From Exilibacterium tricleocarpae (GTDB lineage Bacteria; Pseudomonadota; Gammaproteobacteria; Pseudomonadales; Cellvibrionaceae), in NCBI RefSeq assembly GCF_007004655.1, contig NZ_ML660087.1, forward strand, positions 1 through 64,000: a stretch of DNA of 64,000 nucleotides. The letters run 5' to 3'. The notes under the pieces were generated by a model that was given only the letters and a program-made list of their open reading frames with translations, was not told where the DNA came from and did no database searches. The translations under genes and the position numbers were made by a program. Shown here piece by piece: positions 18,657 to 27,878 of the stretch; position 1 is the stretch's first letter, and every line of letters begins with the position of its first letter.

Positions 18657-19001
18657 GACATATCTCCTATGTCTTTATTATTGGGTGCGGCAAAAAATTG
18701 TGCTGTTAGACGTTGCTTCGATAAGACCGCCACAGTCTTCGAACCACACCCGCCTTTAACAACCACGGTGTCGAGTATGGCCTGGAAACAGCGTTTTCGG
18801 TCCGTCCCCACAGGCGCGGACCCCTAGCCATACGGCATCGCTTATTAGCGCAGAGTATAGCACCGGCGCCGATGCCGACATCCCCTAAATGCGACCTGAT
18901 ACCCCAGCCGGGTCACTATTGGTTTCAAGTATGGTTTTAGCGCTCAGCCGCAGCCGTTTTATAAGTAAAACGTCTATCGACAGACGGAAAATGTCTATCG
19001 C
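18657..19001. other. Intergenic region between two minus-strand genes
   Basis: 345 bases between modC (upstream on this strand) and the membrane protein gene. It should contain the promoter of the latter and the end of the mod operon. No strong terminator hairpin or repeat was seen. Confidence 0.4.
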
Positions 19002-20060
19002 TCAGCGTGCCAGCGCCATGGCTTTGATCTGCGCATAGACGGCGTCGCCGGTTTTCAAATCGAGCTGGCGGCGGGAGTGTTCGGAGATACGCGCCAACAG
19101 CACGGCATCGGCCACCGCCAGGCGCACCAGGCATTGGCCGCGGCCATCGCCGCTATCGATATCGAGGACCTGGGCCGGCAGGATATTCAAAATACTGGAG
19201 CGGGTCGGGCGGTCGAGGCAGAGACTGATATCCCGGGCATAGACCCTTAGCCTTACCCGCTGCTTTGGCTGTACGTCGAGCGGCGGCAGGCGCAGTGTTT
19301 GATCGCCGAGGCGCAGGGTGGTCAGCGCCTGTTGGGTACTCTCGACTTCACCGCCGACGATGCAAAATGCTTCGTCGGTGCGAGCCAGCGGGGTGTCCAT
19401 GTCGCCGAGTACTTTGGCCAGGGGCCCCTCGGCGGCAAGGCGACCGTCTTTCAACAGCAACAGGTGATCGGCCAGACGCGCCACTTCGGCGGCCGCGTGA
19501 CTGACGTAGATAATGGGCAGCGCCAGGGATTCGTGCAGTCGTTCCAGGTAAGGGAGAATCTCCGCCTTGCTGGCGCTGTCGAGGGCGGCCAGGGGTTCAT
19601 CCATCAGCAGTAGCTGCGGACTGCTGAGCAGCGCCCGGCCAATGGCCACCCGCTGGCGCTCGCCGCCGGACAATTTATGGGTGTTGCGCTGCAACAGCGG
19701 TTCTACGCCGAGCAGACTTACCACCTGTTCAAACGATAAAGCCGCCGCGCGCCGCCGTTTGAGCGCATAGTCGAGGTTGCCGCGGACGGTGAGGTGAGGA
19801 AACAGGCTGGCTTCCTGAAACACATAACCCACTGCCCGCCGGTGAGTCGGTACCCAGGTGCCGGGCGCCTGCCAGATATCGTCATTGACGCTGACGCGAC
19901 CGATGGCGTCGGGCTCGAGGCCGGCGATAGCACGCAACAGCGTGGTTTTGCCACAGCCCGAAGGGCCGAACACGGCGGTGATGCCGGAGCCCGGCGCGCA
20001 AAAGGACAGGTCCAGAGAAAAATCGCCGCGGCGCAATTGCAATTCGATATCGATACTCAT
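19002..20060 (-). CDS. modC: Molybdate ABC transporter ATP-binding protein ModC
   Basis: 352 residues. It has Walker A GPSGCGKTTLL (about 32-42), ABC signature LSGGERQRVAIGRALL (about 126-141), Walker B LLLMDEPLAALD and the switch His in YVSHAAAEV. The C-terminal region from about residue 225 is the regulatory molybdate-binding (MOP-like) domain (RVYARDISLCL and SSILNILPA). These features separate ModC from sulfate or iron transporters. It is the last gene of a minus-strand modA-modB-modC set, 233 bases after modB. The protein powers molybdate import at the inner membrane. Confidence 0.95.
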   Translation of the reverse strand: MSIDIELQLRRGDFSLDLSFCAPGSGITAVFGPSGCGKTTLLRAIAGLEPDAIGRVSVNDDIWQAPGTWVPTHRRAVGYVFQEASLFPHLTVRGNLDYALKRRRAAALSFEQVVSLLGVEPLLQRNTHKLSGGERQRVAIGRALLSSPQLLLMDEPLAALDSASKAEILPYLERLHESLALPIIYVSHAAAEVARLADHLLLLKDGRLAAEGPLAKVLGDMDTPLARTDEAFCIVGGEVESTQQALTTLRLGDQTLRLPPLDVQPKQRVRLRVYARDISLCLDRPTRSSILNILPAQVLDIDSGDGRGQCLVRLAVADAVLLARISEHSRRQLDLKTGDAVYAQIKAMALAR

Positions 20061-20293
20061 GGCTGTTTTTTTGGGGTTTATGGCTTAATGGCGCTTGTTT
20101 CAGGTGGTACTTTAGCAAATATGTGCCACTTGATCGGTCTGCCTCCGGTGTTTTTAATCAAGGTCAGTAAAAATAGAGTAAGGGGCGATAAATTGCACAA
20201 ATCCTGTTAAGTGCCATCAAAATGTAACAGCCTCAGGCGACAGCAGGCGCCCGAGGCGAGTGCTATTCGGCTCATGACACCATAATTTTTGGC

Positions 20294-20974
20294 TTATGGT
20301 TGCACAAAACTAAAGCGCCGGTTGAGGCTATAAACCGTCAGCAGTAACAGGAACGACAACAGCAAGAGTACCGCCGACAGCCAGTGGGCCTGGGCGTATT
20401 CCAGGGCCTCGACATGGTCGTATACCGCTATCGATACCACCTGGGTGCGGCCGGGAATATTGCCGCCGATCATCAACACCACGCCAAATTCCCCGAGCGT
20501 GTGGGCAAAACCCAAGACGGCCGCCGTCAGATAACCGTTGCGGGCCAGGGGCAGGGCCACACTGAGAAAACGGTCCAGCGGTGCGGCGCCGAGGGTGGCC
20601 GCCACTTCCAGGGGCCGTCGGCCCTGGGCGGCAAAGGCATACTGCAGCGGCTGCACCACGAACGGCATGGAATAGATAATCGAACCGATCACCAGGCCGG
20701 TAAACGTGAAGCTGAGGGCGGGCAGCCCGAACTGCTGCAGCGTGGCGCCGACCGGTCCCTGTGGCCCCAGGGCAATCAGCAGGTAAAACCCCAACACCGT
20801 GGGCGGCAGCACCAGCGGCAGGGCGATAATGGCCTCGATGGCGGCTTTGTAACGCCAGCGACTGCGGGCCAGCCACCAGGCCAGCGGCGTGCCGGCAAGA
20901 ATCAGAATCAGCGTGCTGATACCCGCCAGTTTCAGGGTCAGCCACAAAGCTGCGAGATCAGCGGCCGACAACAT
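20294..20974 (-). CDS. modB: Molybdate ABC transporter permease ModB
   Basis: 226 residues from the ATG at 20974, chosen because it gives the usual ModB start (LSAADLAALWLTLKLAG) and has a GGGG-containing site upstream; a longer frame into modA is not needed. Five to six transmembrane helices are visible. The EAA loop that docks on ModC is seen as EVAATLGAAPLDRFLSVALPLA. GEFGVVLMIGGNIPGRTQ is characteristic of ModB. It overlaps the end of modA by 17 bases, so the two are translated together. Confidence 0.95.
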   Translation of the reverse strand: MLSAADLAALWLTLKLAGISTLILILAGTPLAWWLARSRWRYKAAIEAIIALPLVLPPTVLGFYLLIALGPQGPVGATLQQFGLPALSFTFTGLVIGSIIYSMPFVVQPLQYAFAAQGRRPLEVAATLGAAPLDRFLSVALPLARNGYLTAAVLGFAHTLGEFGVVLMIGGNIPGRTQVVSIAVYDHVEALEYAQAHWLSAVLLLLSFLLLLTVYSLNRRFSFVQP

Positions 20975-22073
20975 CGCGACCCCAGGTGTAGTGAGACAGG
21001 TTTGCACCGGTTTCCGGTCGCTGGTAGCCATGAGCGCGGATGATACGTTGTGCTGTCTCTCCTTTCAGATAGTCGAGAAACCGCCGAGCCGCTGCGACCT
21101 CCTTTAACAATACCGCTTGTTGGTCGATGGGATCGTACAGATGCTGAGGTACCAGCCAGTGAGAGCCGGGCATTGGCGGGGAGGCTGCGTTTGTGTTTTG
21201 TCTGGGCTGAGGGTTTTGTGTCATCGGCTGGGGGATCTTTATGGCCGGCTCAGGGCTCTGTTTATTTGGCTCAGGGCTCTGTTTATTTGGCTGAGGGCTC
21301 TCTTTATTTGGCTGAGGGCTCTCTTTATTTGGCTGAGGGCTCTGTTTATTTGGCTGAGGGCTCTCTTTATTTGGCTGAGGGCTCTGTTTATTTAGCTGAG
21401 GGCTCTGTTTATTTAGCTGAGGGCTCTGTTGTTCAGTTGGCTGAAGACGCTGCATACTCGGCCGCGGTCGCTGTGGGGTCGACTGCATAATTTGTGAAAG
21501 AGAGACGAAGCCCAGTTGCGCCGCCCCGCTGTGTACGAACTGGTAGGTTTGCCCGATGTTTTCACCGCGCACCAACCGCGGTTGCAACCGTGCCAGCAGT
21601 TGTTTGGCTTCGAGCACCTGGCTGGCGGCACGCCCGTAAGGCGCCAGCCTGGGGTTGGCGATAGCCAGGTGCTTGAAGTCGCCGCCCGCCAGGACAGCAC
21701 CCGCGGCATCTACCAGATCGGGGCTCGCACTCCACAGCACCAGGGTGCCCCGGGCATAGGTAAAGCGGGTGTCCGCCACTGTCTTGCCGTTTTCTTCCAG
21801 CAGCGCCGGACGCCGGGTGTCGGCGGCCAGGAAGGCATCAAACGGGGCACCGTTGAGAATATGGGCATAGTGTTTACCGGTGGCGCCGAAGGCCAGTAGC
21901 ACCCGGTGACCGGTGGTCCGTTCAAATTCGGCGGCGATCTGCTTGGCGGTGCGGCTGAAATTGGAGGCGACCGCAACTGTAATCTCCGCCGCCGGCGCCG
22001 GAGTCGACAGGCACAGGCTAAGCCACAGGAAAACGGCAGTGCTGGCGGTGCTGCGGTGGGTTGTGTTTGGCAT
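20958..22073 (-). CDS. modA: Molybdate-binding periplasmic protein ModA with a repeat-encoded insertion
   Basis: About 371 residues from the ATG at 22073; an upstream in-frame start (22139) would put 22 unlikely residues before the signal peptide. The signal peptide ends LSTPAPAA. Family motifs follow: ITVAVASNFSRTAKQIAAEFE, LLAFGATGKHYAHI, GAPFDAFLAAD and RLAPYGRAASQVLEA. The usual protein is about 250 residues. Here about 105 extra residues lie between the segment QLGFVSLSQIM and GSHWLVPQHLYDPI: nine heptads of SPQPNKQ type and a proline/glutamine-rich flank. The normal C-terminus (LLKEVAAARRFLDYLKG, AQRIIRAHGY) resumes after it, in frame. The insertion lies in a region that would loop out of the C-terminal lobe. 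Confidence 0.93.
   Translation of the reverse strand: MPNTTHRSTASTAVFLWLSLCLSTPAPAAEITVAVASNFSRTAKQIAAEFERTTGHRVLLAFGATGKHYAHILNGAPFDAFLAADTRRPALLEENGKTVADTRFTYARGTLVLWSASPDLVDAAGAVLAGGDFKHLAIANPRLAPYGRAASQVLEAKQLLARLQPRLVRGENIGQTYQFVHSGAAQLGFVSLSQIMQSTPQRPRPSMQRLQPTEQQSPQLNKQSPQLNKQSPQPNKESPQPNKQSPQPNKESPQPNKESPQPNKQSPEPNKQSPEPAIKIPQPMTQNPQPRQNTNAASPPMPGSHWLVPQHLYDPIDQQAVLLKEVAAARRFLDYLKGETAQRIIRAHGYQRPETGANLSHYTWGRDVVGR
21237..21425 (-). repeat. 21-bp minisatellite inside modA (nine units)
   Basis: Nine head-to-tail units of 21 bp (plus-strand form ggctgagggctctgtttatt plus one base), each encoding a heptad SPQ(L/P)NK(Q/E). The middle units differ mainly at two or three positions, and the unit nearest the gene's 3' end is degenerate (SPEPAIK). 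Unit length is a multiple of three, so copy-number changes keep the reading frame. There are no spacers, which rules out a CRISPR array. Confidence 0.95.
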
Positions 22074-22273
22074 AGTGGCCCGGGTCGAGGGTGGCGGCAA
22101 TGGCGCCCTATTGGAATATGCCGGCGGTTGTGCTGTCAATAATACCGGTACTTATTTTATAGTCATTATCCTTCCCAGGTCACAAAGCGGGATTGTCGTT
22201 TGTGGTAGGCTGGGCGCCAGCTATGGCTTATTTTGGGTAATTGTTTGTGTTAATTCCGCAAGGAGACTGTGTA

Positions 22274-22936
22274 ATGAAGTTGAAGACTGCTGTGTTAGTG
22301 TTGCTGTCCACGGGGCTGGTGGCCTGCCAGACCATCGACCCCTATACCGGCGAAACCAAAACCTCCAAGGCCACCACGGGGGCGATTATCGGGGCCGTAG
22401 GCGGGGCTGTGGTAGGCGCGGCCACCTCCAGTAAAGACGACCGCAAAAAAGGCGCATTGATCGGCGCCACCGCCGGGGGTGCCATAGGCGCGGGGGTCGG
22501 TTACTATATGGACCAGCAGGAGGCCAAACTGCGCCAGCGACTGGCCGGCAGCGGCGTGCAGGTGGCGCGCAACGGCGATGAAATCACCCTGGTGATGCCC
22601 GGTAATATTACCTTTGATTCCGGTCGTTCGGAGTTGAAATCCAATTTTCATTCTGTCTTGTCTTCGGTTGGCACGGTGTTGCAGGAGTTCGACAAAACCC
22701 GAATCCAGATATCCGGCCACACCGATTCCACCGGTAGCGCCGATCTGAATCAGCGTCTGAGCGAAGCCCGTGCCGCCAGTGTGGCCAGTTATCTTTCAGC
22801 GCAGGGTGTGGCCAATGCGCGCATTGTGTCGCAGGGCTATGGTCCGCGCTATCCGGTGATGAGCAACAGCTCGTCCGAGGGCCGGGCGGCCAATCGCCGG
22901 GTGGAGCTGAAACTGGTGCCGATGCAGCAGGGTTAG
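22274..22936 (+). CDS. OmpA-family outer-membrane lipoprotein with glycine-zipper segment (YiaD-like)
   Basis: 220 residues from the ATG at 22274, preceded by AAGGAGA at 8-base spacing. The lipoprotein signal ends STGLVAC (lipobox, Cys about residue 18). Two glycine-rich zipper segments follow (GAIIGAVGGAVVGAA and GALIGATAGGAIGAGVGYYMD), then the peptidoglycan-binding OmpA domain with FDSGRSELK, ISGHTDSTGSADLNQRLSEARA and GYGPRYPV, ending NRRVELKLVP. The protein ties the outer membrane to peptidoglycan. It reads away from modA and is probably monocistronic. Confidence 0.93.
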   Translation: MKLKTAVLVLLSTGLVACQTIDPYTGETKTSKATTGAIIGAVGGAVVGAATSSKDDRKKGALIGATAGGAIGAGVGYYMDQQEAKLRQRLAGSGVQVARNGDEITLVMPGNITFDSGRSELKSNFHSVLSSVGTVLQEFDKTRIQISGHTDSTGSADLNQRLSEARAASVASYLSAQGVANARIVSQGYGPRYPVMSNSSSEGRAANRRVELKLVPMQQG

Positions 22937-22954
22937 GGCTGCAGAGTGGCAGAA

Positions 22955-23003
22955 TGTAGGTGGGGATGTAAGTGGGGATGTAGGTTAGGGATATAGGTAG
23001 GGA
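22955..23003. repeat. Four degenerate 12-13-bp tandem repeats
   Basis: Units tgtaggtgggga, tgtaagtgggga, tgtaggttaggga and tataggtaggga follow one another directly after the OmpA-lipoprotein gene. Confidence 0.75.
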
Positions 23004-23011
23004 TGTACCGA

Positions 23012-23035
23012 GACGGCCGCCGAACGGCGGCCGTC
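23012..23035 (+). terminator. GC-rich stem-loop after the OmpA-lipoprotein gene
   Basis: A 10-bp perfect stem (gacggccgcc / ggcggccgtc) with a gaac loop, 75 bases after the stop. There is no U-run after it, so it may be a weak or Rho-assisted terminator. Confidence 0.5.
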
Positions 23036-23060
23036 CCAAACAAGTTCGGTTTGCGCAATT

Positions 23061-23246
23061 ATGGGTGATGTTGTTCCTTTCAAAAAGCCGAAACTTTCCG
23101 AAAAGCACAAGGGCAAAAGCCTGTGTCGTTCCGGTTTTCACAAGTGGCAGGTGGTCAAGGAAAAACAGTTTGATGTCAAGCGGGGCAAGCTGGTGACGGT
23201 TTATCGTTGCAGTCGCTGCCAGGCCGAAAAGGTAACATCGCATTAG
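23061..23246 (+). CDS. Small basic zinc-ribbon-like protein
   Basis: 61 residues: a lysine-rich N-terminus, then CRSGFHKWQV and YRCSRCQAEKV. Cys22, His27 and the CxxC pair (about 50 and 53) could hold one zinc ion. Small proteins of this kind are conserved as hypotheticals in gammaproteobacteria. The ATG follows a short gap after the stem-loop, and there is no obvious operon partner. Nucleic-acid binding would fit the charge but is only a guess. Confidence 0.65.
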   Translation: MGDVVPFKKPKLSEKHKGKSLCRSGFHKWQVVKEKQFDVKRGKLVTVYRCSRCQAEKVTSH

Positions 23247-23633
23247 TGTTGAGAGCGGGAGGCTGCAATGGCGTCGCGCTGGTAAGGTCCCCGAACCCCA
23301 ACACTCAACAAGGGTCTACCACCGAGCTTCTCTTTCTCTCCCTTTAGCCCTTTAACCATAACGACGGCCGGGAACGCGGCACGACTTCTCTCTGGGGTCC
23401 TGCCGGTGGACACAGACAGTTGTCCAGGCATTTGACAGGGTTCATGTGGCCTTACCGGGCCCGGGCGGATTCAGCAGGCAGTGTGGCTGCAGTATGTCTC
23501 TCACTTTCTCCAACGAGAAAAGCACCGGGGTGTTCCTGCACCCGGTTGCCGGCTTATATTCCCGCAGGCTTTGTCAAGTAATGCCGGGGTCTGATACCAT
23601 CCGCTGACCCCATAGGCAGGACGGAACCCGGCA
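23247..23633. other. Intergenic region upstream of the prolyl oligopeptidase gene
   Basis: 387 bases without a supported gene or clear repeat. The part close to 23634 presumably holds the promoter of the peptidase gene. Confidence 0.4.
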
Positions 23634-25781
23634 ATGCTTATCAAAAAGGCCTTTACCCCGACCCTGGTGGCCGCACTGATGTCCTCGATCTCCGGCGCGG
23701 TCCTGGGCACAGCGATCTCTTACCCCACTACTGCCACCGTCGACCAGGTTGACGATTTTCACGGGGTCAAAATCTCCGATCCTTACCGCTGGCTGGAGCA
23801 GGATGTACGGGAGTCGAAGCCGGTGCGCGACTGGGTGAGCGCTCAGAATGAAGTCACCTTCCGTTATCTGGGGGCCATCGGCCAGCGCCCGCGAATTGTC
23901 GAGCGTATGACCCGGTTGTGGAACTATGAAAAATACCGGCCGCCGCTGCAGGCGGGTGGCCGCTATTTCTACCGCAAAAACGATGGCCTGCAAAATCAAT
24001 ATGTTGTCTATATGCAGGAATCGCTGGCGTCCGAGCCGGTGGCGGTGATCGATCCCAATACCTGGTCGAAAGACGGTACCGTGGCACTGTCGATCTTTGA
24101 ACCGAGCCCGGACGGCCGCCACCTGGCCTACGGTATCCAGGACGGCGGCTCCGATTGGCGCAGTTGGCGCATTCTCGATCTGCAAACCGGCAAATTGCTG
24201 CCCGAAACCTTGCAGTGGTTGAAATTTACCAATGTGTCCTGGCTTCACGACAGCAGCGGCTTTTACTACAGCCGCTACCCCGCGCCTGAGGCGCAGGAAA
24301 AATTCCAAAGCCTGAACCTGAACCAGCGGGTATATTTTCACAAACTCGGCACTGCGCAATCCGAGGACCGCCTGGTCTTTGAGCGACCGGATAAACCCGA
24401 GTGGGGTTTCTCCCCGCAGGTGAGCGAAGACGGCGCTTATCTGGTCGTTACCGTCTGGAAGGGTACCGACGAGCGCTATCAGATTTACTACCGGGATTTG
24501 CGTCGTAAAAATGCGCCCATGGTGCATTTGGTGGATAACTTTGAGCACGATTACACCTTTGTCGGTAATCGGGGCAGTGAGCTGTTGTTCCGCACCAACC
24601 TGCAGGCGCCGCGGGGCCGTTTGCTCGGCATCGATGTGGGAAAACCCGGTAACCCCCGCCGCGAGGTGATTGCACAAACCGACAATGTGCTGATCAATGT
24701 CAGCTTTGCCGGCGACCGACTGCTGGCCGAGTACCTGCAAGATGCCAGGTCGCTGGTGCGCATTTACGATATCCAGGGCAAAGCCGTCGCCGAACTGGCG
24801 CTGCCCGGTATCGGCAGCGCGTCGGGGTTTAACGGCAAGCGCGACACCACCGAAGTCTTTTTTCAATACTCGAGTTTCAATACACCGCCGGCAGTTTACC
24901 GCTACGATGTGAAAACGGGGCAGCGGCATGTGTGGAAGCGTCCCAAAGTACCCTTCGACCCCGATGATTACCAGGTAGAGCAGGTCTTTTATCCCTCTGC
25001 AGACGGCACCCGGGTGCCGATGTTTATCGCCGCCAAAAAAGGCCTGCAACGCAATGGGCGCCAGCCGACCCTGCTCTACGGCTATGGCGGTTTCAACATC
25101 TCAGTGAAGCCACAGTTTTCCCCGGCCCGGTTCGCCTGGATGGATATGGGCGGTATCTACGCGGTGGCCAATCTGCGCGGTGGCGGAGAGTACGGCGAGC
25201 CCTGGCATAAAGCCGGCACCAGGTTGCAAAAGCAAAATGTGTTTGATGACTTTATTGCGGCGGCTGAATATCTTATCAAAACCAAATACACCAACCCCAA
25301 CAGGCTGGCAATTTATGGTCGCAGCAACGGGGGGCTGCTGGTCGGCGCCGTTACCAACCAGCGCCCGGACCTGTTTGCCGCCGCCATGCCGGCGGTGGGG
25401 GTGATGGATATGCTGCGCTTTGACCAATTCACCGCCGGTCGCTTCTGGGTGGACGATTATGGCTCGGCGGCCGATCCGCAGGCATTCAAAGCGCTGCGTG
25501 CCTATTCGCCTTACCACAATATCAAACCGGTCGACTATCCGGCGGTGCTGGTGACCACCGCCGATACCGACGACCGGGTGGTGCCCGGGCACAGCTTCAA
25601 GTATATCGCCCGATTACAGGCGCAACACACAGGCGCCGACCCGGTGCTGGTGCGTATCGAGACCCGCGCCGGTCACGGTGCCGGCAAACCGACGGGTAAG
25701 ATTATTGAAGAATACGCCGACCGTTGGGCTTTCCTGTTAAAAAACCTGGATATGAATTTACCGAAAAACTACGGCCGTTAG
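23634..25781 (+). CDS. Prolyl oligopeptidase family serine peptidase (S9A)
   Basis: 715 residues with a hydrophobic N-terminus (KAFTPTLVAALMSSISGAVLGTAIS) that should export it to the periplasm. The family start signature DPYRWLEQ is at about 45-52, followed by a seven-bladed propeller region (about 95-450) and an alpha/beta-hydrolase domain. Catalytic residues: Ser564 in YGRSNGG, Asp in DDRVVPGHSF (646 or 647) and His681 in RAGHGAG. NLRGGGEYGEPWH is also diagnostic. Enzymes of this family cut after proline in peptides shorter than about 30 residues. Single gene; a long antisense frame on the other strand is its shadow. Confidence 0.95.
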   Translation: MLIKKAFTPTLVAALMSSISGAVLGTAISYPTTATVDQVDDFHGVKISDPYRWLEQDVRESKPVRDWVSAQNEVTFRYLGAIGQRPRIVERMTRLWNYEKYRPPLQAGGRYFYRKNDGLQNQYVVYMQESLASEPVAVIDPNTWSKDGTVALSIFEPSPDGRHLAYGIQDGGSDWRSWRILDLQTGKLLPETLQWLKFTNVSWLHDSSGFYYSRYPAPEAQEKFQSLNLNQRVYFHKLGTAQSEDRLVFERPDKPEWGFSPQVSEDGAYLVVTVWKGTDERYQIYYRDLRRKNAPMVHLVDNFEHDYTFVGNRGSELLFRTNLQAPRGRLLGIDVGKPGNPRREVIAQTDNVLINVSFAGDRLLAEYLQDARSLVRIYDIQGKAVAELALPGIGSASGFNGKRDTTEVFFQYSSFNTPPAVYRYDVKTGQRHVWKRPKVPFDPDDYQVEQVFYPSADGTRVPMFIAAKKGLQRNGRQPTLLYGYGGFNISVKPQFSPARFAWMDMGGIYAVANLRGGGEYGEPWHKAGTRLQKQNVFDDFIAAAEYLIKTKYTNPNRLAIYGRSNGGLLVGAVTNQRPDLFAAAMPAVGVMDMLRFDQFTAGRFWVDDYGSAADPQAFKALRAYSPYHNIKPVDYPAVLVTTADTDDRVVPGHSFKYIARLQAQHTGADPVLVRIETRAGHGAGKPTGKIIEEYADRWAFLLKNLDMNLPKNYGR

Positions 25782-25966
25782 ATCGCCTGGAACGGTACAG
25801 ATGCAGAGGACAACGGAATCTGAAATGTCGCTTGATATGCACCACAAGTACCAGACATTAATGTTAGCCCGGACTGGTTGGTCCGACACGCCGGCACTAT
25901 CCGGGTTAGGCCTGCGCACAGCAACCAGCCGAACACTCCCATGCACTCGATGAATTGAGGTCTATT

Positions 25967-27238
25967 ATGAAACTGGAATCACTGGCGCTGCACCATGGTT
26001 ACGAATCGGAAGCGACTACCAAAGCCGCTGCCGTGCCTATCTACCAAACCACGTCTTACACGTTCGACAACACCCAGCATGGTGCGGATTTGTTCGATCT
26101 GAAAGTTGCCGGCAATATTTACACCCGTATCATGAATCCCACCACGGCAGTGCTGGAGCAGCGGCTGGCGGAAATGGAGGGCGGTGTCGGAGCGCTGGCG
26201 GTGGCCTCGGGGATGGCGGCGATCACTTATGCGATCCAGTGCATCACCCGCACCGGTGACAATATTGTATCCAGCAGCCAGCTTTACGGTGGTACCTATA
26301 ATTTATTTGCCCATACGTTTCCGCAGCAGGGTCTCGAGGTGCGTATGGCGCCCTTTGATGACTATGCCGCAATAGAAGGGCATATCGATGCCCGAACCCG
26401 GGCCATTTTCTGCGAATCCATCGGCAATCCCGCCGGTAACATCGTGGATATCGCCAAACTGGCGGAGATTGCCCATCGACACGGTATACCCCTGATCGTC
26501 GACAATACCGTCGCCACTCCTTATCTGTGCCGGGCGATTGACTTTGGTGCCGATATCGTCGTGCACTCGCTGACCAAATATATCGGCGGGCACGGCGTGG
26601 CGGTGGGCGGGATTATTATCGATTCCGGGCAGTTTGACTGGGCGGCGCATAAAGACCGTTTCCCCATGTTGAATGAGCCGGACCCCTCATACCACGGTGT
26701 TGTCTACACAGAAGCCTTGGGTCCGGCCGCGTTTATCGGCCGCTGTCGGGTGGTGCCGTTGCGCAATACCGGTGCCGCACTGTCTCCGCATAATGCGTTT
26801 CTGATACTGCAGGGTTTGGAAACCCTGGGGTTGCGGATGGACAGGCATTGTGAAAATGCCTTGCAGGTTGCCGAGTTTTTGCAAAAGCACCCACAGGTGG
26901 AGTGGGTAAACTACGGAGCCCTGCCTGACAGCCCTTATTACCCAACTGCCAAGTCCACTACCGGGGGACGGGCGTCCGGTATTTTAAGTTTTGGGATAAA
27001 AGGCGGCCAGGCGGCCGGCGCCCGGTTTATTGATGCGCTGCAAATGATCCTGCGTCTGGTCAATATCGGCGATGCCAAGTCCCTGGCCTGCCACCCGGCA
27101 TCTACTACCCACCGGCAGTTGAATCCTGACGAACTCGCCGCGGCCGGCGTGTCGGAAGACCTGGTGCGGATATCGGTGGGTATCGAGCATATTGACGACA
27201 TCATTGCGGATATCGAGCAGGCGCTTGCGCAAACCTGA
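25967..27238 (+). CDS. metY: O-acetylhomoserine sulfhydrylase (aminocarboxypropyltransferase)
   Basis: 423 residues from the ATG at 25967, with GAGG at 7-base spacing. It is a PLP enzyme of the Cys/Met metabolism family: substrate and phosphate loop NIYTRIMNPTTAVLEQR, ALAVASGMAAI, and the PLP lysine Lys204 in VVHSLTKYIGGHG. The length and the long segment around MLNEPDPSYHG, typical of sulfhydrylases rather than cystathionine gamma-synthases, support MetY. It makes homocysteine from O-acetylhomoserine and sulfide in methionine biosynthesis. Upstream (about 25855-25870) agacattaatgttagc holds a 10-bp palindrome that might be a MetJ-like site, too weak to call. Confidence 0.93.
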   Translation: MKLESLALHHGYESEATTKAAAVPIYQTTSYTFDNTQHGADLFDLKVAGNIYTRIMNPTTAVLEQRLAEMEGGVGALAVASGMAAITYAIQCITRTGDNIVSSSQLYGGTYNLFAHTFPQQGLEVRMAPFDDYAAIEGHIDARTRAIFCESIGNPAGNIVDIAKLAEIAHRHGIPLIVDNTVATPYLCRAIDFGADIVVHSLTKYIGGHGVAVGGIIIDSGQFDWAAHKDRFPMLNEPDPSYHGVVYTEALGPAAFIGRCRVVPLRNTGAALSPHNAFLILQGLETLGLRMDRHCENALQVAEFLQKHPQVEWVNYGALPDSPYYPTAKSTTGGRASGILSFGIKGGQAAGARFIDALQMILRLVNIGDAKSLACHPASTTHRQLNPDELAAAGVSEDLVRISVGIEHIDDIIADIEQALAQT

Positions 27239-27494
27239 TCGTTGAAAGCCGGCAATTTGAACGTCGGCACGTCTAAACGGTTATTATCTAAACCTGGCAA
27301 TCAGGGCGTGAGTAAATGGCGGCTTTTACTTATGCCTTGTATACCCTACATAAAGTTCAGAGAGGAGAATCAGCCATAGTATCGAACTGTTGTTGAGCTG
27401 GCTTGGGTGAGATGCCCTGGGTGACTCAAGTGGCAGGTTCTCACTCTGTCGTCTTAGGCCAGGCCATCAAAGTCTCGATACTAGTTAAAAAATT

Positions 27495-27878
27495 TTGCTA
27501 TTGTTGGGGGTGGTTTTTTGCTTTTTTCCCATTGCAATATTCTTGATTGTCGGAACTTTCTTTGTACCACAGCGAATCTATTTTTTTGTGACGCTGGGTG
27601 AAATTGCATCTCTTATAGCTGTTAGCTTGACTTTAGGTGGGTGGTTTGGTCTGGTTGGATTGTTTATCCTTGTCAGCTATATATTTAACCGCACTCACTA
27701 TCCGGTTGTTAGTCCCAGGATTACCCTTGGGTTACTTGCCATAGGGGTTATTTCATTATCGATTGCCGCTCAATTTGGGCTTCCTGGTTATTACAAATTA
27801 ATCGCATTTTTACCACTTATCTGTACCGGTCATCTTGTTTACTTGGGTAGAAAATACTTGTTTGGTATGTCGGTATGA
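27495..27878 (+). CDS. Uncharacterised four-helix membrane protein
   Basis: 127 residues, not recognised. Four hydrophobic segments (about 1-24, 28-47, 51-66 and 77-118 in two parts) with almost no soluble parts. An in-frame stop (27486) lies just upstream of the TTG start at 27495, so the start is either that TTG or further inside. AT-rich like the following glycosyltransferase gene and probably acquired with it. The role could be a small integral partner in envelope polysaccharide work, but that is only from context. Confidence 0.6.
   Translation: MLLLGVVFCFFPIAIFLIVGTFFVPQRIYFFVTLGEIASLIAVSLTLGGWFGLVGLFILVSYIFNRTHYPVVSPRITLGLLAIGVISLSIAAQFGLPGYYKLIAFLPLICTGHLVYLGRKYLFGMSV

Noticed and set aside
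21237-21425. CRISPR-like array
   Set aside because: The units touch one another, are 21 bp long, have no spacers and are in frame within modA; no cas gene is near.
23574-25049. 491-codon frame antisense to the prolyl oligopeptidase
   Set aside because: The sense strand has the complete catalytic triad and signal peptide; the reverse frame has no recognisable motif.
25855-25870. Possible MetJ box or SAM riboswitch before metY
   Set aside because: Only a 10-bp palindrome (acattaatgt) is seen, with weak match to the MetJ consensus, and no riboswitch pairing pattern could be built.
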